DNA from: Qaidamihabitans albus
GTDB taxonomy: Bacteria; Actinomycetota; Actinomycetes; Mycobacteriales; Pseudonocardiaceae
Reading direction: 5' to 3'
DNA: 64,000 nt
NCBI RefSeq assembly: GCF_016464705.1
Contig: NZ_JAEHOB010000006.1
Span: 186,001 to 250,000 of the forward strand
The position numbers were made by a program, and so were the translations under genes. The notes beneath the pieces were generated by a model. It had not been told where the DNA came from and did no database searches. It saw only the letters and a list, made by a program, of their open reading frames with translations. The first letter of the stretch is position 1. Every line of letters begins with the position of its first letter. Below, piece by piece: positions 16,336 through 25,509 of this stretch.

Positions 16336-17103
16336 ATGTGTCCCGGTCAGCGGAACGACTCCAACGGCACCGACGACACCGCGTCGACGGCGGCCCGGGT
16401 GACCGCGCTGCTCACGGCGTTCGAGCCCGGCGACGACGCGCTCGGGGTGTCCGAGCTCGCCCGCCGCACCGCGCTGCCGAAGTCGAGCGTGCACCGCCTC
16501 ACCGCCCACCTGGTGCGGCACGGCCTGCTCGAACGGGACGGCACGGCGCTGCGGCTGGGGCTGCGGCTCTTCGAGATCGGCCAGCTGGCGGTCCGGCAAC
16601 GCGGGCTCGTCGACGCCGCGCGCCCCTACCTCGCCGATCTGCGCGAGGCCACCCGCAACACCGTGCACCTCGCCGTGCTGGAGGGCACCGAGGTCGTGTA
16701 TCTCGACGTGCTGCGCGGGCCCGACGCGCCGACGCTGCCCTCCCGCATCGGCGGGCGCTTCCCCGCGCACGCCACGGCCGTGGGCAAGGCGATCCTCGCC
16801 TGGTCACCGGAGCCCGTCGTGGACACCGTGCTCGCGGCCGGGCTGCCACGGATCAGCAGGCGCACGATCACCGGCCCCGGCCTGCTGCGCCGCCAGCTCG
16901 CGAAGGTCCGCGCCGACGGGCTCGCCTACGACCGGGAGGAGTCCGGCGTCGGCGTGGTGTGCGCGGCGAGCCCGCTGCGCGGCACGGACGGCACCGCACG
17001 CGCCGCGATCTCGATCTCCGGCTGGACGAACCGGATGCGGGTGGAACGGGTGGCGCCGGCAGTGCGCACCGCCGCACTCGCCCTCTCCCGCACACTCCCC
17101 TGA
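16336..17103 (+). CDS. IclR-family transcriptional regulator
   Basis: A 255-residue regulator with an N-terminal winged helix (LGVSELARRTALPKSSVHRL, about residues 37-60) and the IclR effector domain containing RFPAHATAVGKAILAW and REESGVGVVCAASPL. It reads away from the aldehyde dehydrogenase/aldolase operon across a 40-bp gap that includes CGCATGCGGCATTATC, a likely operator area. The effector is presumably an aromatic-pathway intermediate, but this is inference from position. The frame is open further upstream; the start is set at the ATG that clears the divergent gene. Confidence 0.88.
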   Translation: MCPGQRNDSNGTDDTASTAARVTALLTAFEPGDDALGVSELARRTALPKSSVHRLTAHLVRHGLLERDGTALRLGLRLFEIGQLAVRQRGLVDAARPYLADLREATRNTVHLAVLEGTEVVYLDVLRGPDAPTLPSRIGGRFPAHATAVGKAILAWSPEPVVDTVLAAGLPRISRRTITGPGLLRRQLAKVRADGLAYDREESGVGVVCAASPLRGTDGTARAAISISGWTNRMRVERVAPAVRTAALALSRTLP

Positions 17104-17112
17104 CCCGCACCG

Positions 17113-17161
17113 CCCCAATGTGGCATTCGGTGCGTTCAGCGCAACGGATGCCACATTGGGG
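17113..17161. repeat. 49-bp palindrome of a second family
   Basis: CCCCAATGTGGCATTCGGTG on the left pairs with the right arm ending GGATGCCACATTGGGG around a short GCGTTCAGCGCAAC centre that is itself partly self-complementary (GCGTT/AACG-like). It fills the gap between the converging regulator and xylA genes and may act as a bidirectional terminator. No second copy was seen in this window. Confidence 0.85.
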
Positions 17162-17172
17162 AGCGCGCGGAG

Positions 17173-18375
17173 TCAGCCGGTGAAACCGACGAGATGCTCG
17201 AAGGCGAGCTGGGAGAGCTGCGCGAAGCCGTACCCGCGCTCGGCCACCGCATCGGCGTCGAAGTCCTCGTAGGCACTGCGGTCGGCCTTGAGGTCGGCGG
17301 GCGACTCGCCCTCGGCCAGCGTCGGCACCGCCAGCTCCGGTACCCGCGAGGCCGCCAGCGCCTCCTGCACCCGCGGATCGGCGCGGAAGGCCCGCGCCCG
17401 CTCACGCAGCAGCAGGTAGCTGCGCATGTTGGCGGCGGCGCTGGCCCACACACCGTCGAAGTCCTCGGTGCGCAGCGGCTTGTAGTCGAAGTGCCGCGGT
17501 CCCTGGTATCGCCCGCGCCCGCCGGCGCCAGAGGCATCGGCACCGTTCTCCAGCAGGTCGACGAGGAAGAACGCGGAGAGCACGTCGCCGTGGCCGAAGA
17601 TCAGGTCCTGGTCGTAGCGCGGGCCGCGCTGGCCGTTGAGGTCGATGTGGAACAGCTTGTCCTGCCACAGCGCCTGCCCGATCCCGTGCACGACGTTCAG
17701 CCCGGCCATCTGCTCGTGACCGACCTCCGGGTTCACGCCGACCATCTCGTGGTGTTCGAGGCCGGCGATGAACGCGAGCGCGTGCCCGACGGTGGGCAGG
17801 AAGATGTCGCCGCGTGGCTCGTTCGGCTTGGGCTCGAGCGCCAGCCGAAGCCCGTAGCCCTGGTCGAGCACGTACTGCGCGATCGTGTCGATGCCCTCCC
17901 GGTAGCGGTCGAGGGCCGCGCGCACGTCCTTCGCGGCGTCGGTCTCCGATCCTTCCCGGCCGCCCCACAGCACGTAGGTCGACGCGCCGAGCTCGGCGGC
18001 GAGGTCGACGTTGCGCAGCACCTTGCGCAGCGCGAAGCGCCGGATGTCCCGGTCGTTGTTGGTGAGCGCGCCCTCCTTGAACACCGGATGGCCGAACAGG
18101 TTGGTCGTCGCCATCGGGACCACGAGCCCGGTCTCCTCGAGCGCGCCGCGGAACCGCTTGATGTGCTGCTCGCGGGTCGCGTCGTCGCTGCCGAACGGGA
18201 TGAGGTCGTCGTCGTGGAACGTGACGCCCCACGCGCCGAGCTCCGCGAGCCGGTGCACCGACTCGACCGGGTCCAGCGGCGGGCGGGTCGCCGAACCGAA
18301 CGGGTCGACGGCCTGCCAGCCGACCGTCCAGAGACCGAAGCTGAACTTGTCCTCAGGGGTGGGTTGCACGACCAC
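17173..18375 (-). CDS. xylA: Xylose isomerase
   Basis: Interconverts D-xylose and D-xylulose in the cytoplasm and needs two divalent metals. The 400-residue protein is of the compact actinomycete class. It has the catalytic His-Asp pair in [12 protein letters not shown], the sugar-binding lysine and metal-binding glutamate in [13 protein letters not shown], and [18 protein letters not shown] is the start, with a very good GGAGGACATC before it. The divergent ROK-family regulator shares a gap that holds repeated CGCCTGAAC sites, so xylose control is likely. No xylulokinase gene is present in the window. Confidence 0.97.
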   Translation of the reverse strand: MVVQPTPEDKFSFGLWTVGWQAVDPFGSATRPPLDPVESVHRLAELGAWGVTFHDDDLIPFGSDDATREQHIKRFRGALEETGLVVPMATTNLFGHPVFKEGALTNNDRDIRRFALRKVLRNVDLAAELGASTYVLWGGREGSETDAAKDVRAALDRYREGIDTIAQYVLDQGYGLRLALEPKPNEPRGDIFLPTVGHALAFIAGLEHHEMVGVNPEVGHEQMAGLNVVHGIGQALWQDKLFHIDLNGQRGPRYDQDLIFGHGDVLSAFFLVDLLENGADASGAGGRGRYQGPRHFDYKPLRTEDFDGVWASAAANMRSYLLLRERARAFRADPRVQEALAASRVPELAVPTLAEGESPADLKADRSAYEDFDADAVAERGYGFAQLSQLAFEHLVGFTG

Positions 18376-18395
18376 GATGTCCTCCGGCGAGATAG

Positions 18396-18459
18396 TTTGA
18401 CGCCTGAACTTATCGACTCGCCGGTAGCCCGGTCAAGAGTTTCGTTCAGCGCCTGAACC
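18396..18459. promoter_or_regulatory. Probable ROK (XylR-type) operator pair
   Basis: TTCAGCGCCTGAA at 18445-18457 is a 13-bp palindrome with arms TTCAG and CTGAA. A second, less regular copy, TTTGACGCCTGAA, lies at 18396-18408. Both are in the 98-bp gap between xylA and the ROK gene, 49 bp apart from start to start, allowing cooperative binding. The assignment to the adjacent regulator is inferred from position. Confidence 0.6.
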
Positions 18460-18473
18460 TTTAAGATCGTCCG

Positions 18474-19661
18474 GTGACCCAGCCCCGGCCCGCCGGCCAG
18501 CACACCGTGCGCCGGCACAACAGCGCCCTCGTGCTGGGTGCCATCGCCACCGCTCCCGGAATCTCGCGCGCCGGTGTCGCTGCGCGCACCGGGCTCACCA
18601 AGGCGACGGTGTCCAGCCTCGTCGACCGGCTCATCGGGGCCGGCCTCGTCCACGATGCCGGGCCGGAGCAGCGGCCGGGCCCGGGCCGGCGTGGCACGTC
18701 GCTGTCACTGTCCCCCGCCGGGCCGCACGGGCTCGGCGTGGAGATCGGCGTCGACTACCTCGCCACCTGCCTGGTCGATCTGACCGGCGCGGTGCGGCAC
18801 GAGCGGATCCGGCCCGTCGACAACCGGTTCCGCCCCGTGGCCGACGTCTGCACCGATGTCGCCGCGGCACTGGACGAGGAGCTGCGCGAGGCCGCCGGTG
18901 CGCAGGTCACGGTCGGCGGCATCGGCGTCGCGGTACCCGGTCTCGTCGAGGCCTCGACCGGGCTGCTGCGCCGCGCACCCAACCTGGACTGGCACGACGT
19001 CGACATCCCGGCGGAGCTCCGCGGCCGGGTGAGCCTGCCGGACGCCGCGATCCTCGTCGGCAACGAGGCCAACTTCGCCGCGCTCGCCGAGCTCTGGACG
19101 GGCGGGCACGACGACCTGCACGACTTCGTGCACGTGTCCGGGGAGATCGGCATCGGCGCCGGGATCGTCATCGGCGCGGAGCTCTTCAGCGGCGTGCGCG
19201 GCTTCGGTGGCGAGCTCGGGCACTTCCCGGTCGACTCGGACGGGCCCCACTGCCCGTGCGGGGCGCGGGGCTGCCTCGAACGGCTCGCGGGCCAGGACGC
19301 GATCCTCGAGCGGGCAGGCGCTGCCGATCTGGACGCGCTGCTCGACCGGCTAGCCACCGGGGACGGCGCCGCGACGGGCGCCGCGCGGCACGCCGCCGCC
19401 CGCCTCGGCATCGCTCTGTCCAGCGTGGTCAACCTGCTCGACGTGCCGGCCGTGGTGCTCGGGGGCACGTACGCGCGCCTCTACCCGTGGCTGGCGGAGC
19501 CGTTGCGGGCAGAGCTCGGCGCGCGGGTGCTGAGCGCGTCGTGGTCGCCGGTCGGCGTCGTGTGCTCCACGCTCGGCACCGAGGCCGCCGTCCGCGGCGC
19601 CGCCGCCTCGGCCGTGCGCGCGATCGTCGCCGATCCCGACGCCTTCATGGACGGCCGTTAG
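18474..19661 (+). CDS. ROK-family transcriptional regulator (XylR-like)
   Basis: A 395-residue repressor. The N-terminal helix-turn-helix is ISRAGVAARTGLTKATVSSL, roughly residues 29-48. The rest is a ROK sugar-kinase-like fold with GIGVAVPGLVE, the zinc-binding CPCGARGCLE and the GGELGHFPVD loop. The start is GTG. It diverges from xylA, and the gap carries two CGCCTGAAC-containing sites. By analogy with other xylA-linked ROK proteins it should repress xylose genes until a sugar binds; this is inference. Its stop overlaps the end of the converging cebR gene. Confidence 0.9.
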   Translation: MTQPRPAGQHTVRRHNSALVLGAIATAPGISRAGVAARTGLTKATVSSLVDRLIGAGLVHDAGPEQRPGPGRRGTSLSLSPAGPHGLGVEIGVDYLATCLVDLTGAVRHERIRPVDNRFRPVADVCTDVAAALDEELREAAGAQVTVGGIGVAVPGLVEASTGLLRRAPNLDWHDVDIPAELRGRVSLPDAAILVGNEANFAALAELWTGGHDDLHDFVHVSGEIGIGAGIVIGAELFSGVRGFGGELGHFPVDSDGPHCPCGARGCLERLAGQDAILERAGAADLDALLDRLATGDGAATGAARHAAARLGIALSSVVNLLDVPAVVLGGTYARLYPWLAEPLRAELGARVLSASWSPVGVVCSTLGTEAAVRGAAASAVRAIVADPDAFMDGR

Positions 19662-20689
19662 GCGGAGTCGCGGACGATGAGTTCGGTGGGCAGCAGGATC
19701 GACGGCGGCAGGTGTTCCTCCCCCGCCAGCTGCGCGAGCAGCCGCCAGGTCAGCGTTCGGCCGAACTCCTCGACCGGCTGGCGGACCGTGGTGAGCCGCG
19801 GCGTCACCGAGGTCGCGAACACCGAGTCGTCGAAGCCGACCACGGCGACGTCAGCCGGGATCCGCCTGCCCCGCTGGGCGAGCTCCCGCATGGCCCCGAC
19901 CGCGATGATGTCGGCGGCGGCGAAGACCCCGTCCACGTCCGGGTAGCGTTCCAGCAGCTCGGCCATCGCGGCTGCGCCGCCGTCCACGGAGAAGTCGCTG
20001 TGCACGATGGCGTCGGTGGGCAGCCCGGCCTCCGACAGGCCGCGCCGCCAGCCCACCAGGCGGTCGATGCCGACGGCCATGTCCTCGGGACCGGCGATCG
20101 TCGCGATCCGGCCGCGTCCCGCCGAGACCAGGTGCCGCGCCGCCAGCAGCCCGCCCGTGAAGTTGTCGGAGTCGACGTAGGGCACGTTCGCGTCACCGAG
20201 CGGACGCCCGCCCGCGACGACGGGCAGGCCCGCCGCCGCCAGCCGCTGCGGCAGCGGGTCGCTGCCGTGCATGCTCACCACCAGCGCCCCGTCGACGTGC
20301 CCGCTGCACAGGTAGCTCTCCAGCTGGGCACCGTCGTCGTCCTCCGCCAGCATCATCAGCACGAGCTGCCGGTTGCCGCTGAGCCCCGCGTGGATACCGC
20401 GCAGCACGCCGGCGAAGAAGGGGTCGCCGAACACGCGGTCGCCGGGCTCGGAGACCACCAGCGCGATCGAGTTGGTGCGCCGCGTGACCAGGCTGCGTGC
20501 CGCCTCGTTGGGTACGTAGCGCAGGGTCTCGATGGCCCGGTTCACCGCCTCGCGGGCACGCCCGCTGACGCCGGGCAGCTCGTTGATCACCCTGGAGACG
20601 GTGGACCGGGACACGCCTGCCGCCCGCGCCACCGCTTCCAGCGTCGGCGTGCCCCGATCCTCGATCGTCGCGTCAACGGGCTCGGTCAT
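19658..20689 (-). CDS. cebR: LacI-family repressor of the cellobiose locus (CebR-like)
   Basis: A 343-residue LacI-type repressor. The HTH is LEAVARAAGVSRSTVSRVIN followed by the hinge helix NEAARSLVTRRT. The periplasmic-binding-protein-like sugar domain follows. It is the last gene of the ceb operon, overlapping bglC by 17 bp. Two copies of the CebR-type site TGGGAGCGCTCCCA lie upstream of cebE at the head of the operon, which supports the name. In Streptomyces the equivalent repressor is released by cellobiose, and here it would control its own operon. Confidence 0.88.
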   Translation of the reverse strand: MTEPVDATIEDRGTPTLEAVARAAGVSRSTVSRVINELPGVSGRAREAVNRAIETLRYVPNEAARSLVTRRTNSIALVVSEPGDRVFGDPFFAGVLRGIHAGLSGNRQLVLMMLAEDDDGAQLESYLCSGHVDGALVVSMHGSDPLPQRLAAAGLPVVAGGRPLGDANVPYVDSDNFTGGLLAARHLVSAGRGRIATIAGPEDMAVGIDRLVGWRRGLSEAGLPTDAIVHSDFSVDGGAAAMAELLERYPDVDGVFAAADIIAVGAMRELAQRGRRIPADVAVVGFDDSVFATSVTPRLTTVRQPVEEFGRTLTWRLLAQLAGEEHLPPSILLPTELIVRDSA

Positions 20690-22100
20690 CGCTCTCCTGC
20701 CGCAGGCCGTTGTCCTTCATCACCCGCGAATACCATGACGCACTCGCTTTCGGGGTCCTGCGCTGGGTGTTGAAGTCCACGTGCACGAGGCCGAACCGTT
20801 TCGCGTAGCCCTCCGCCCACTCGAAGTTGTCCAGCAGCGACCAGTGGAAGTACCCGCGCAGGTCCACCCCCCGCTCGATCGCCGCATGGGCGGCCCGCAG
20901 GTGCGCGTCGATGAACGCGACCCGGTCGGTGTCCTCGATCGTGCCCTCGGCCGTCAGCCGGTCCGGGAACGCCGCGCCGTTCTCGGTGATGTAGAGCGGC
21001 AGCCGCGGGTACTCCTCGTGCAGGCGCAGCAGCAGGCCGGTCAACTCCCCGGCGTTGATGTCCCAGCCCGAGTCCGTCTGGGGCAGCCCGCGCTTCGGGA
21101 AGCTCACGGTCTCCGCGCCGACCCATTCCGACGGCCGCCCGGACCTCTCGTCCGGCTTCGCCGACACGTTCAGGTCGCGGTAGTAGTTGATGCCGAGCAT
21201 GTCCAGCGGCGCCCCGATGATCTCGAGGTCTCCCGGTGCGATCAGTTCGGGCAGGCCGAACGGCGCCAGGTCGCCGAGCACGTCCTCCGGGTAACCGCCG
21301 TGCAGCAGCGGGTCGAGGAAGATCCGGTTCTGCAGGCCGTCGATCCGGCGGCCCATCTCGACATCGGCCGGGTCATCCGGGTCCGCGACGTTCACCGGGA
21401 ACAGGTTGAGCGTGACGCCCGCCGCGGCGCGGGGTGCTTGCTCGCGGATCACCGCCGTGGCCAGGCCGTGCGCGAGCAGCAGGTGATGGGTCGCGGCGAC
21501 CGCCGCACGCGGCTCTGTGCGGCCCGGCGCGTGCCGTCCCGACCCGTAGCCGAGGAACGCCGAGCACCACGGCTCGTTCAGCGTCGTCCAGCTCTCGACG
21601 CGGTCACCGAGCCGCTCCAGTACCGCCGAGGCGTACTCGGCGAACCGGTACGCCGTGTCCCGGTTCCGCCAGCCGCCGTGTTCCTCCAGAGCCTGCGGCA
21701 GATCCCAGTGGTACAGGGTCGGCCACGGCGTGATGCCCGCGTTCAGCAGCGTGTCCACCAGCCGCTCGTAGAAGTCGAGCCCGGCCGGGTTCACGTCGGC
21801 GCCGTCCGGCCGCACTCGCGGCCAGGCGATCGAGAACCGGTAGGCACCCACGCCGAGCTCACCCATCAGCTCGACGTCGGCAGGCATCCGGCGGTAGTGA
21901 TCCGCGCCCGGTTCCCCGGTGTCGCCGCCGGCCACCTTCCCTGGCCGCTCGCAGAACGCGTCCCAGATGGACGGGGCTCGTCCATCCATTGTGGTCGCTC
22001 CCTCGATCTGGAACGCCGCGGTCGAGACACCCCAGAGGAAGTTGTCTGGAAAGGCAGGTTCGGCAACGGCCGGAGCGGCCTCTGCACGCACAATGGACAC
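20673..22100 (-). CDS. bglC: GH1 beta-glucosidase
   Basis: A cytoplasmic family-1 glycosidase of 475 residues that should hydrolyse imported cellobiose or other beta-glucosides. The acid/base glutamate is in TTLNEPWCSA and the nucleophile glutamate in LYITENGAAF; the N-terminal FLWGVSTAAFQIEGA is the family signature. It has no signal peptide. The start is GTG, three bases after the stop of cebG, with AAGGGAT before it. Its place behind the transporter genes and before the CebR-like gene matches the Streptomyces cebEFG-bglC locus. Confidence 0.95.
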   Translation of the reverse strand: MSIVRAEAAPAVAEPAFPDNFLWGVSTAAFQIEGATTMDGRAPSIWDAFCERPGKVAGGDTGEPGADHYRRMPADVELMGELGVGAYRFSIAWPRVRPDGADVNPAGLDFYERLVDTLLNAGITPWPTLYHWDLPQALEEHGGWRNRDTAYRFAEYASAVLERLGDRVESWTTLNEPWCSAFLGYGSGRHAPGRTEPRAAVAATHHLLLAHGLATAVIREQAPRAAAGVTLNLFPVNVADPDDPADVEMGRRIDGLQNRIFLDPLLHGGYPEDVLGDLAPFGLPELIAPGDLEIIGAPLDMLGINYYRDLNVSAKPDERSGRPSEWVGAETVSFPKRGLPQTDSGWDINAGELTGLLLRLHEEYPRLPLYITENGAAFPDRLTAEGTIEDTDRVAFIDAHLRAAHAAIERGVDLRGYFHWSLLDNFEWAEGYAKRFGLVHVDFNTQRRTPKASASWYSRVMKDNGLRQESDDRAR

Positions 22101-22103
22101 GTT

Positions 22104-22976
22104 CTATCCCTTCACAGCACCTTGCATGATCCCGGCCACGATGTGGCGGCCGAGAACGACGAACACGACGAGGATCGGAATGGTCGCCAGCGTGGTGCCG
22201 GCGAGGACGAGCGAGTAGTCCACGTAGTAGCCGCTCTGGAGCTTCTCCAGCGCCACCTGGACGGTCGGGTTGTCGGCGTTGAGCGCGACCAGCGGCCACA
22301 GGAAGTCGTTCCACGACGTCATGAACGTGAACATGCCGAGGAACGCCGCGGCCGGGCGCACGGCGGGCAGGCACACGTGCCACACCACCCGGAGCATCGA
22401 GCAGCCGTCGGCCCTGGCCGCCTCGATCAGCTCGTACGGCACCGCCTGCACGGTGTACTGCCGCATCCAGAACACGCCGATCGCGGTGACCAGGTTCGGC
22501 ACGATGACCGCCTGCAGTTGGTTCGCCCAGCCGAACTCCGCCATCGCCATGTAGAGCGGGATGATGCCGAGCTGCGTCGGTACCGCCAGCGTGGCGACGA
22601 CGAGGACGAAGAGCACGTTGCGGCCACGGAAGCGCAGCTTGGCGAACGCGAAACCGGCCAGGGTGGAGAACAGCACCGTCGAGACGGTCACGGAGCCGGA
22701 CACGATGATGCTGTTGCCGAGCGCCTTCCAGAACTCCACGGTGTCGAAGACACGCTGGGCGTTGGCGAAGAAGTTGCCGCCGGGAACCAGCGGGGGGATC
22801 GCCTCGGTGAGCATCGAACTGTCCCGGCTGGCCACGAGGAACGACCAGTAGAAGGGAAAGATCGAGCCGAGCACCCAGGCCACGAGCAGGCCGTAGACCG
22901 AGAAGTTCGCCCGGCCGAGCCGGCCGCCGGTGTCCCGCGTGACCCGCCGGAACGGCAGCGGGAACGTGGTGGTCAT
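22104..22976 (-). CDS. cebG: Sugar ABC transporter permease (CebG-like)
   Basis: One of two membrane subunits of a carbohydrate importer. The 290-residue protein has six hydrophobic segments. The cytoplasmic EAA loop reads YELIEAARADGCSMLRVVWH, followed by LPAVRPA. The ATG overlaps the stop of the partner permease gene by four bases, and the stop is three bases before bglC. ATP would come from a shared MsiK-type ATPase, since no ATPase gene is in the operon, as in Streptomyces ceb loci. Confidence 0.92.
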   Translation of the reverse strand: MTTTFPLPFRRVTRDTGGRLGRANFSVYGLLVAWVLGSIFPFYWSFLVASRDSSMLTEAIPPLVPGGNFFANAQRVFDTVEFWKALGNSIIVSGSVTVSTVLFSTLAGFAFAKLRFRGRNVLFVLVVATLAVPTQLGIIPLYMAMAEFGWANQLQAVIVPNLVTAIGVFWMRQYTVQAVPYELIEAARADGCSMLRVVWHVCLPAVRPAAAFLGMFTFMTSWNDFLWPLVALNADNPTVQVALEKLQSGYYVDYSLVLAGTTLATIPILVVFVVLGRHIVAGIMQGAVKG

Positions 22977-23977
22977 CGCTTGGCCTCCCCGGTGGTGGCG
23001 ATCCGCCTGGTGAGCAGGAAGTTGATCAGTGCGACCACGATGATCACGAGGAACAGCACCCAGGCGATCGCGGAGGCGTAGCCGAGGTCCTCGCGTTCGA
23101 ACGCCGACTGGTACATGTAGAGCGTGATCGTCTGGAACTGGTTGGTCGCTCCGCCGTTGTTCGATCCCGGCATGGCGTCGAACAGCTTCGGCTCGGTGAA
23201 GATCTGCAGGCCACCGATCGTCGAGGTGATGACGACGAAGATCAGCGTCGGCCGCAGCATCGGCAGCGTGACGTGGAAGAACCGCCGCAGCGCGCCGGCG
23301 CCGTCCACCACGGCGGCCTCGTTGACCTCCTGGGGGATGGCCTGCATCGCCGCGAGGACGATCAGCGCGTTGTAGCCGGTCCAGCGCCAGTTCACCATGA
23401 TCGCGATCGCCACGTGGCTGGAGAAACGGTCGGCCTGCCAGTCGACCCGGTCCAGGCCGACCACCTCCAGCAAGCCGTTGACCAGCCCGAAGTTCGGGCC
23501 GAACAGGTTGGCGAAGATGATCCCGATCGCGACCAGGCTCGCCACGTACGGCATCAGCACGCCCACCCGCCAGCCGGTCGGCAGGCGAAGCCTGGTGTTG
23601 AGCAGCGCGGCCAGCAGCACAGCCATCACGATCTGCGGCCCGCTGGAGAGCACGAAGATGCTGACGGTGTTGACCAGCGTCTTCCAGAACTGCGCGTCGC
23701 CCATGAGCTCGACGTAGTTCTCCAGGCCGATGAACGACGGGTTGTCGTCGATCAGATCCCAGTCGAACAGCGACACCCAGACGGTGTAGAGCAGTGGGAA
23801 GAGGCCGGCGATTCCGAAGATGACGAAGAACGGTGCCACGTAGAGGTACGGCGAGAACCGCACATCCCACCGGCTCAGCCGGCGGCGCCACCTGCTGGGC
23901 GCCCCGGCCTCGCCGGTGGGAGCCGGCGACTCGCTCGTCGTCCGCTCTGCGCGGCCGGCGTCGAGGTCCGTGCTCAC
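22973..23977 (-). CDS. cebF: Sugar ABC transporter permease (CebF-like)
   Basis: The second permease, 334 residues, with about six hydrophobic segments after a roughly 40-residue charged N-terminus. Its EAA loop is PQEVNEAAVVDGAGALRRFF, followed by LPMLRPT. The start is GTG, only six bases after the stop of the binding-protein gene, with little ribosome-site sequence, so translation may depend on coupling. With CebG it forms the channel for sugar delivered by the lipoprotein. Confidence 0.91.
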   Translation of the reverse strand: MSTDLDAGRAERTTSESPAPTGEAGAPSRWRRRLSRWDVRFSPYLYVAPFFVIFGIAGLFPLLYTVWVSLFDWDLIDDNPSFIGLENYVELMGDAQFWKTLVNTVSIFVLSSGPQIVMAVLLAALLNTRLRLPTGWRVGVLMPYVASLVAIGIIFANLFGPNFGLVNGLLEVVGLDRVDWQADRFSSHVAIAIMVNWRWTGYNALIVLAAMQAIPQEVNEAAVVDGAGALRRFFHVTLPMLRPTLIFVVITSTIGGLQIFTEPKLFDAMPGSNNGGATNQFQTITLYMYQSAFEREDLGYASAIAWVLFLVIIVVALINFLLTRRIATTGEAKR

Positions 23978-23983
23978 GCGTGC

Positions 23984-25303
23984 TTACCGCGCGATCTGCT
24001 TGGCGGCGTCGACGAACTGCCGCCAGCCTTCTTCTGGAGACTTGCCCTGCTCGACCGCCTGCAGCGCCGGGCTGGACGCGTTCTCCTGGATCTTGCCGTC
24101 GCCCGGACCCTTGTACTGGGCGTGGCTCACCTTGCGTGCCTGCTCGGCGAACAGCGCACCGTCGTTGATCCCGTCGAAGTACTCGTTGGTGGCGGACAGC
24201 AGGTCCGGTGACTCCAGCGCCTCGACCTGGCTCGGGAAGACGCCCTTCGCCTTGAACGCCTTGATCTGCTGCTCCGGTTCGGTGAGCCAGGCGGCGAACT
24301 CGGCCGCCTCCTCGGGGTGCTCGCTCTGGGTGGGCACGGTGAGGTACGAGCCGCCCCAGTTGCCACCGCCGCCGGGGAACGCGTCGGTCACCGCCCACTT
24401 GCCGGCATGCTCAGTGCCGGCCTGCTCCTCGATCACGCCGAGCATCCACGCCGGGCAGGTCTTGGTCGCGAACGCCGAGCTCTTGAAGCCGCTGTTCCAC
24501 TCGTTGCTGAAGGCCACCAGCCCCGCGGACTGCCCTCGCTCACCCGCCGCGGTGACCTTGTCCCAGTTCTCCTTGATCTTCGTGTTGGTCTCCACGACCA
24601 GGTTGTCCTCGCGGTCGAAGAACCCGGTCTCGAGCTGGTTGTGCATCGCGTTGAAGATCTGCGCGCCGGAGTCGTACCAGGCGACACCGTCGGAGGCCTG
24701 GACGAACCGGTCACCGGCCTCGAAGTAGCTGTCCCAGGTCTCGAACAGCGGTTTGACGCCCTCCGGGTCGGATGGCAGTCCGGCCGCCTCGAAGAGATCC
24801 TTCCGGTAGCACATGGCGAGCGGCCCGATGTCGGTGCCGTAGCCGACGAGCTTGCCGTCCTTGTCCCTGCCCGCCTCGTACTTCCAGTCGAGCCAGCGGT
24901 CGGGCGAGACGCTCTCGGGACCGATCTCCGAAAGGTCGTTGAACCGGCTCGACTTGGCGAGGACGTCGGAAAGGTGACCTTCCTCCACCGCCATCACGTC
25001 GTCGAGCCCGGAACCGGCGCCCAGCTTGGTGAACAGCGCCTGGTGGTAGGGCCCGCCCTGGCCGGTCTGGTGGGGAACGATCTTGATGTTGGGATGTGCC
25101 GCCTCGTACTCGGCGTAGAGCTCCTCGTACCCGAACTCGCCGAAGGTGCCGATCGAGAGCTCGATCTGCTCGCCCTGGCCGCCTGCGCCGTCGCCTTCAC
25201 CGCCGTCACCGGCGTCGCCGGAACCGCCGCAGGCGGTCAGCAGCAACGCTGCGGTGGTGACGACCGAGGTCAAGGCGAATACGTGTCTCCGCTGGTGTCG
25301 CAC
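23984..25303 (-). CDS. cebE: Sugar-binding lipoprotein of ABC importer (CebE-like)
   Basis: A 439-residue extracytoplasmic binding protein. The N-terminus MRHQRRHVF is followed by a hydrophobic stretch and the lipobox LLTACGG, with the lipidated cysteine at residue 25. A Gly/Asp-rich linker then leads into the solute-binding fold. GTG is the start, with GAGGGG four bases before it. It is the first gene of cebE-cebF-cebG-bglC-cebR and has two CebR-type palindromes upstream. Cellobiose or cello-oligosaccharides are the expected ligand from this context; the sequence itself does not prove it. Confidence 0.9.
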   Translation of the reverse strand: MRHQRRHVFALTSVVTTAALLLTACGGSGDAGDGGEGDGAGGQGEQIELSIGTFGEFGYEELYAEYEAAHPNIKIVPHQTGQGGPYHQALFTKLGAGSGLDDVMAVEEGHLSDVLAKSSRFNDLSEIGPESVSPDRWLDWKYEAGRDKDGKLVGYGTDIGPLAMCYRKDLFEAAGLPSDPEGVKPLFETWDSYFEAGDRFVQASDGVAWYDSGAQIFNAMHNQLETGFFDREDNLVVETNTKIKENWDKVTAAGERGQSAGLVAFSNEWNSGFKSSAFATKTCPAWMLGVIEEQAGTEHAGKWAVTDAFPGGGGNWGGSYLTVPTQSEHPEEAAEFAAWLTEPEQQIKAFKAKGVFPSQVEALESPDLLSATNEYFDGINDGALFAEQARKVSHAQYKGPGDGKIQENASSPALQAVEQGKSPEEGWRQFVDAAKQIAR

Positions 25304-25346
25304 GGTAACCCCTCGTTGGGCTTGTGGGTGGGAGTGGCCACGAAAC

Positions 25347-25360
25347 TGGGAGCGCTCCCA
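25347..25360. promoter_or_regulatory. CebR operator, perfect palindrome
   Basis: TGGGAGCGCTCCCA, extending to an 18-bp perfect palindrome ACTGGGAGCGCTCCCAGT at 25345-25362. This is the binding sequence known for CebR/CelR repressors of cellulolytic actinobacteria. It lies 44 bp upstream of the cebE GTG, consistent with blocking the promoter. Confidence 0.88.
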
Positions 25361-25465
25361 GTCACAAGGTGAGCCTGCACCTCACCCGTTCGGGTGTCAA
25401 CCGTCCGTTTCCTAGGCGTTACCTGGCGGTCGGGCAGCTGTCCACCGTTAATCGATCACCAGAAC

Positions 25466-25479
25466 TGGGAGCGCTCTCA
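25466..25479. promoter_or_regulatory. CebR operator, one mismatch
   Basis: TGGGAGCGCTCTCA differs at one base from the perfect site 119 bp away. It lies 31 bp before the ATG of the flavin/F420 oxidoreductase gene on the other strand. It may help loop the DNA for the ceb operon or extend the regulon to that gene. Confidence 0.7.
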
Positions 25480-25509
25480 ACAAGAGGTGGTCACGTTAGG
25501 CTCGCCCAC

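Noticed and set aside
20781-23081. 766-codon frame opposite bglC and cebG
   Set aside because: Its sequence is Arg/His/Val-rich without domain motifs, and both genes beneath it are well conserved.
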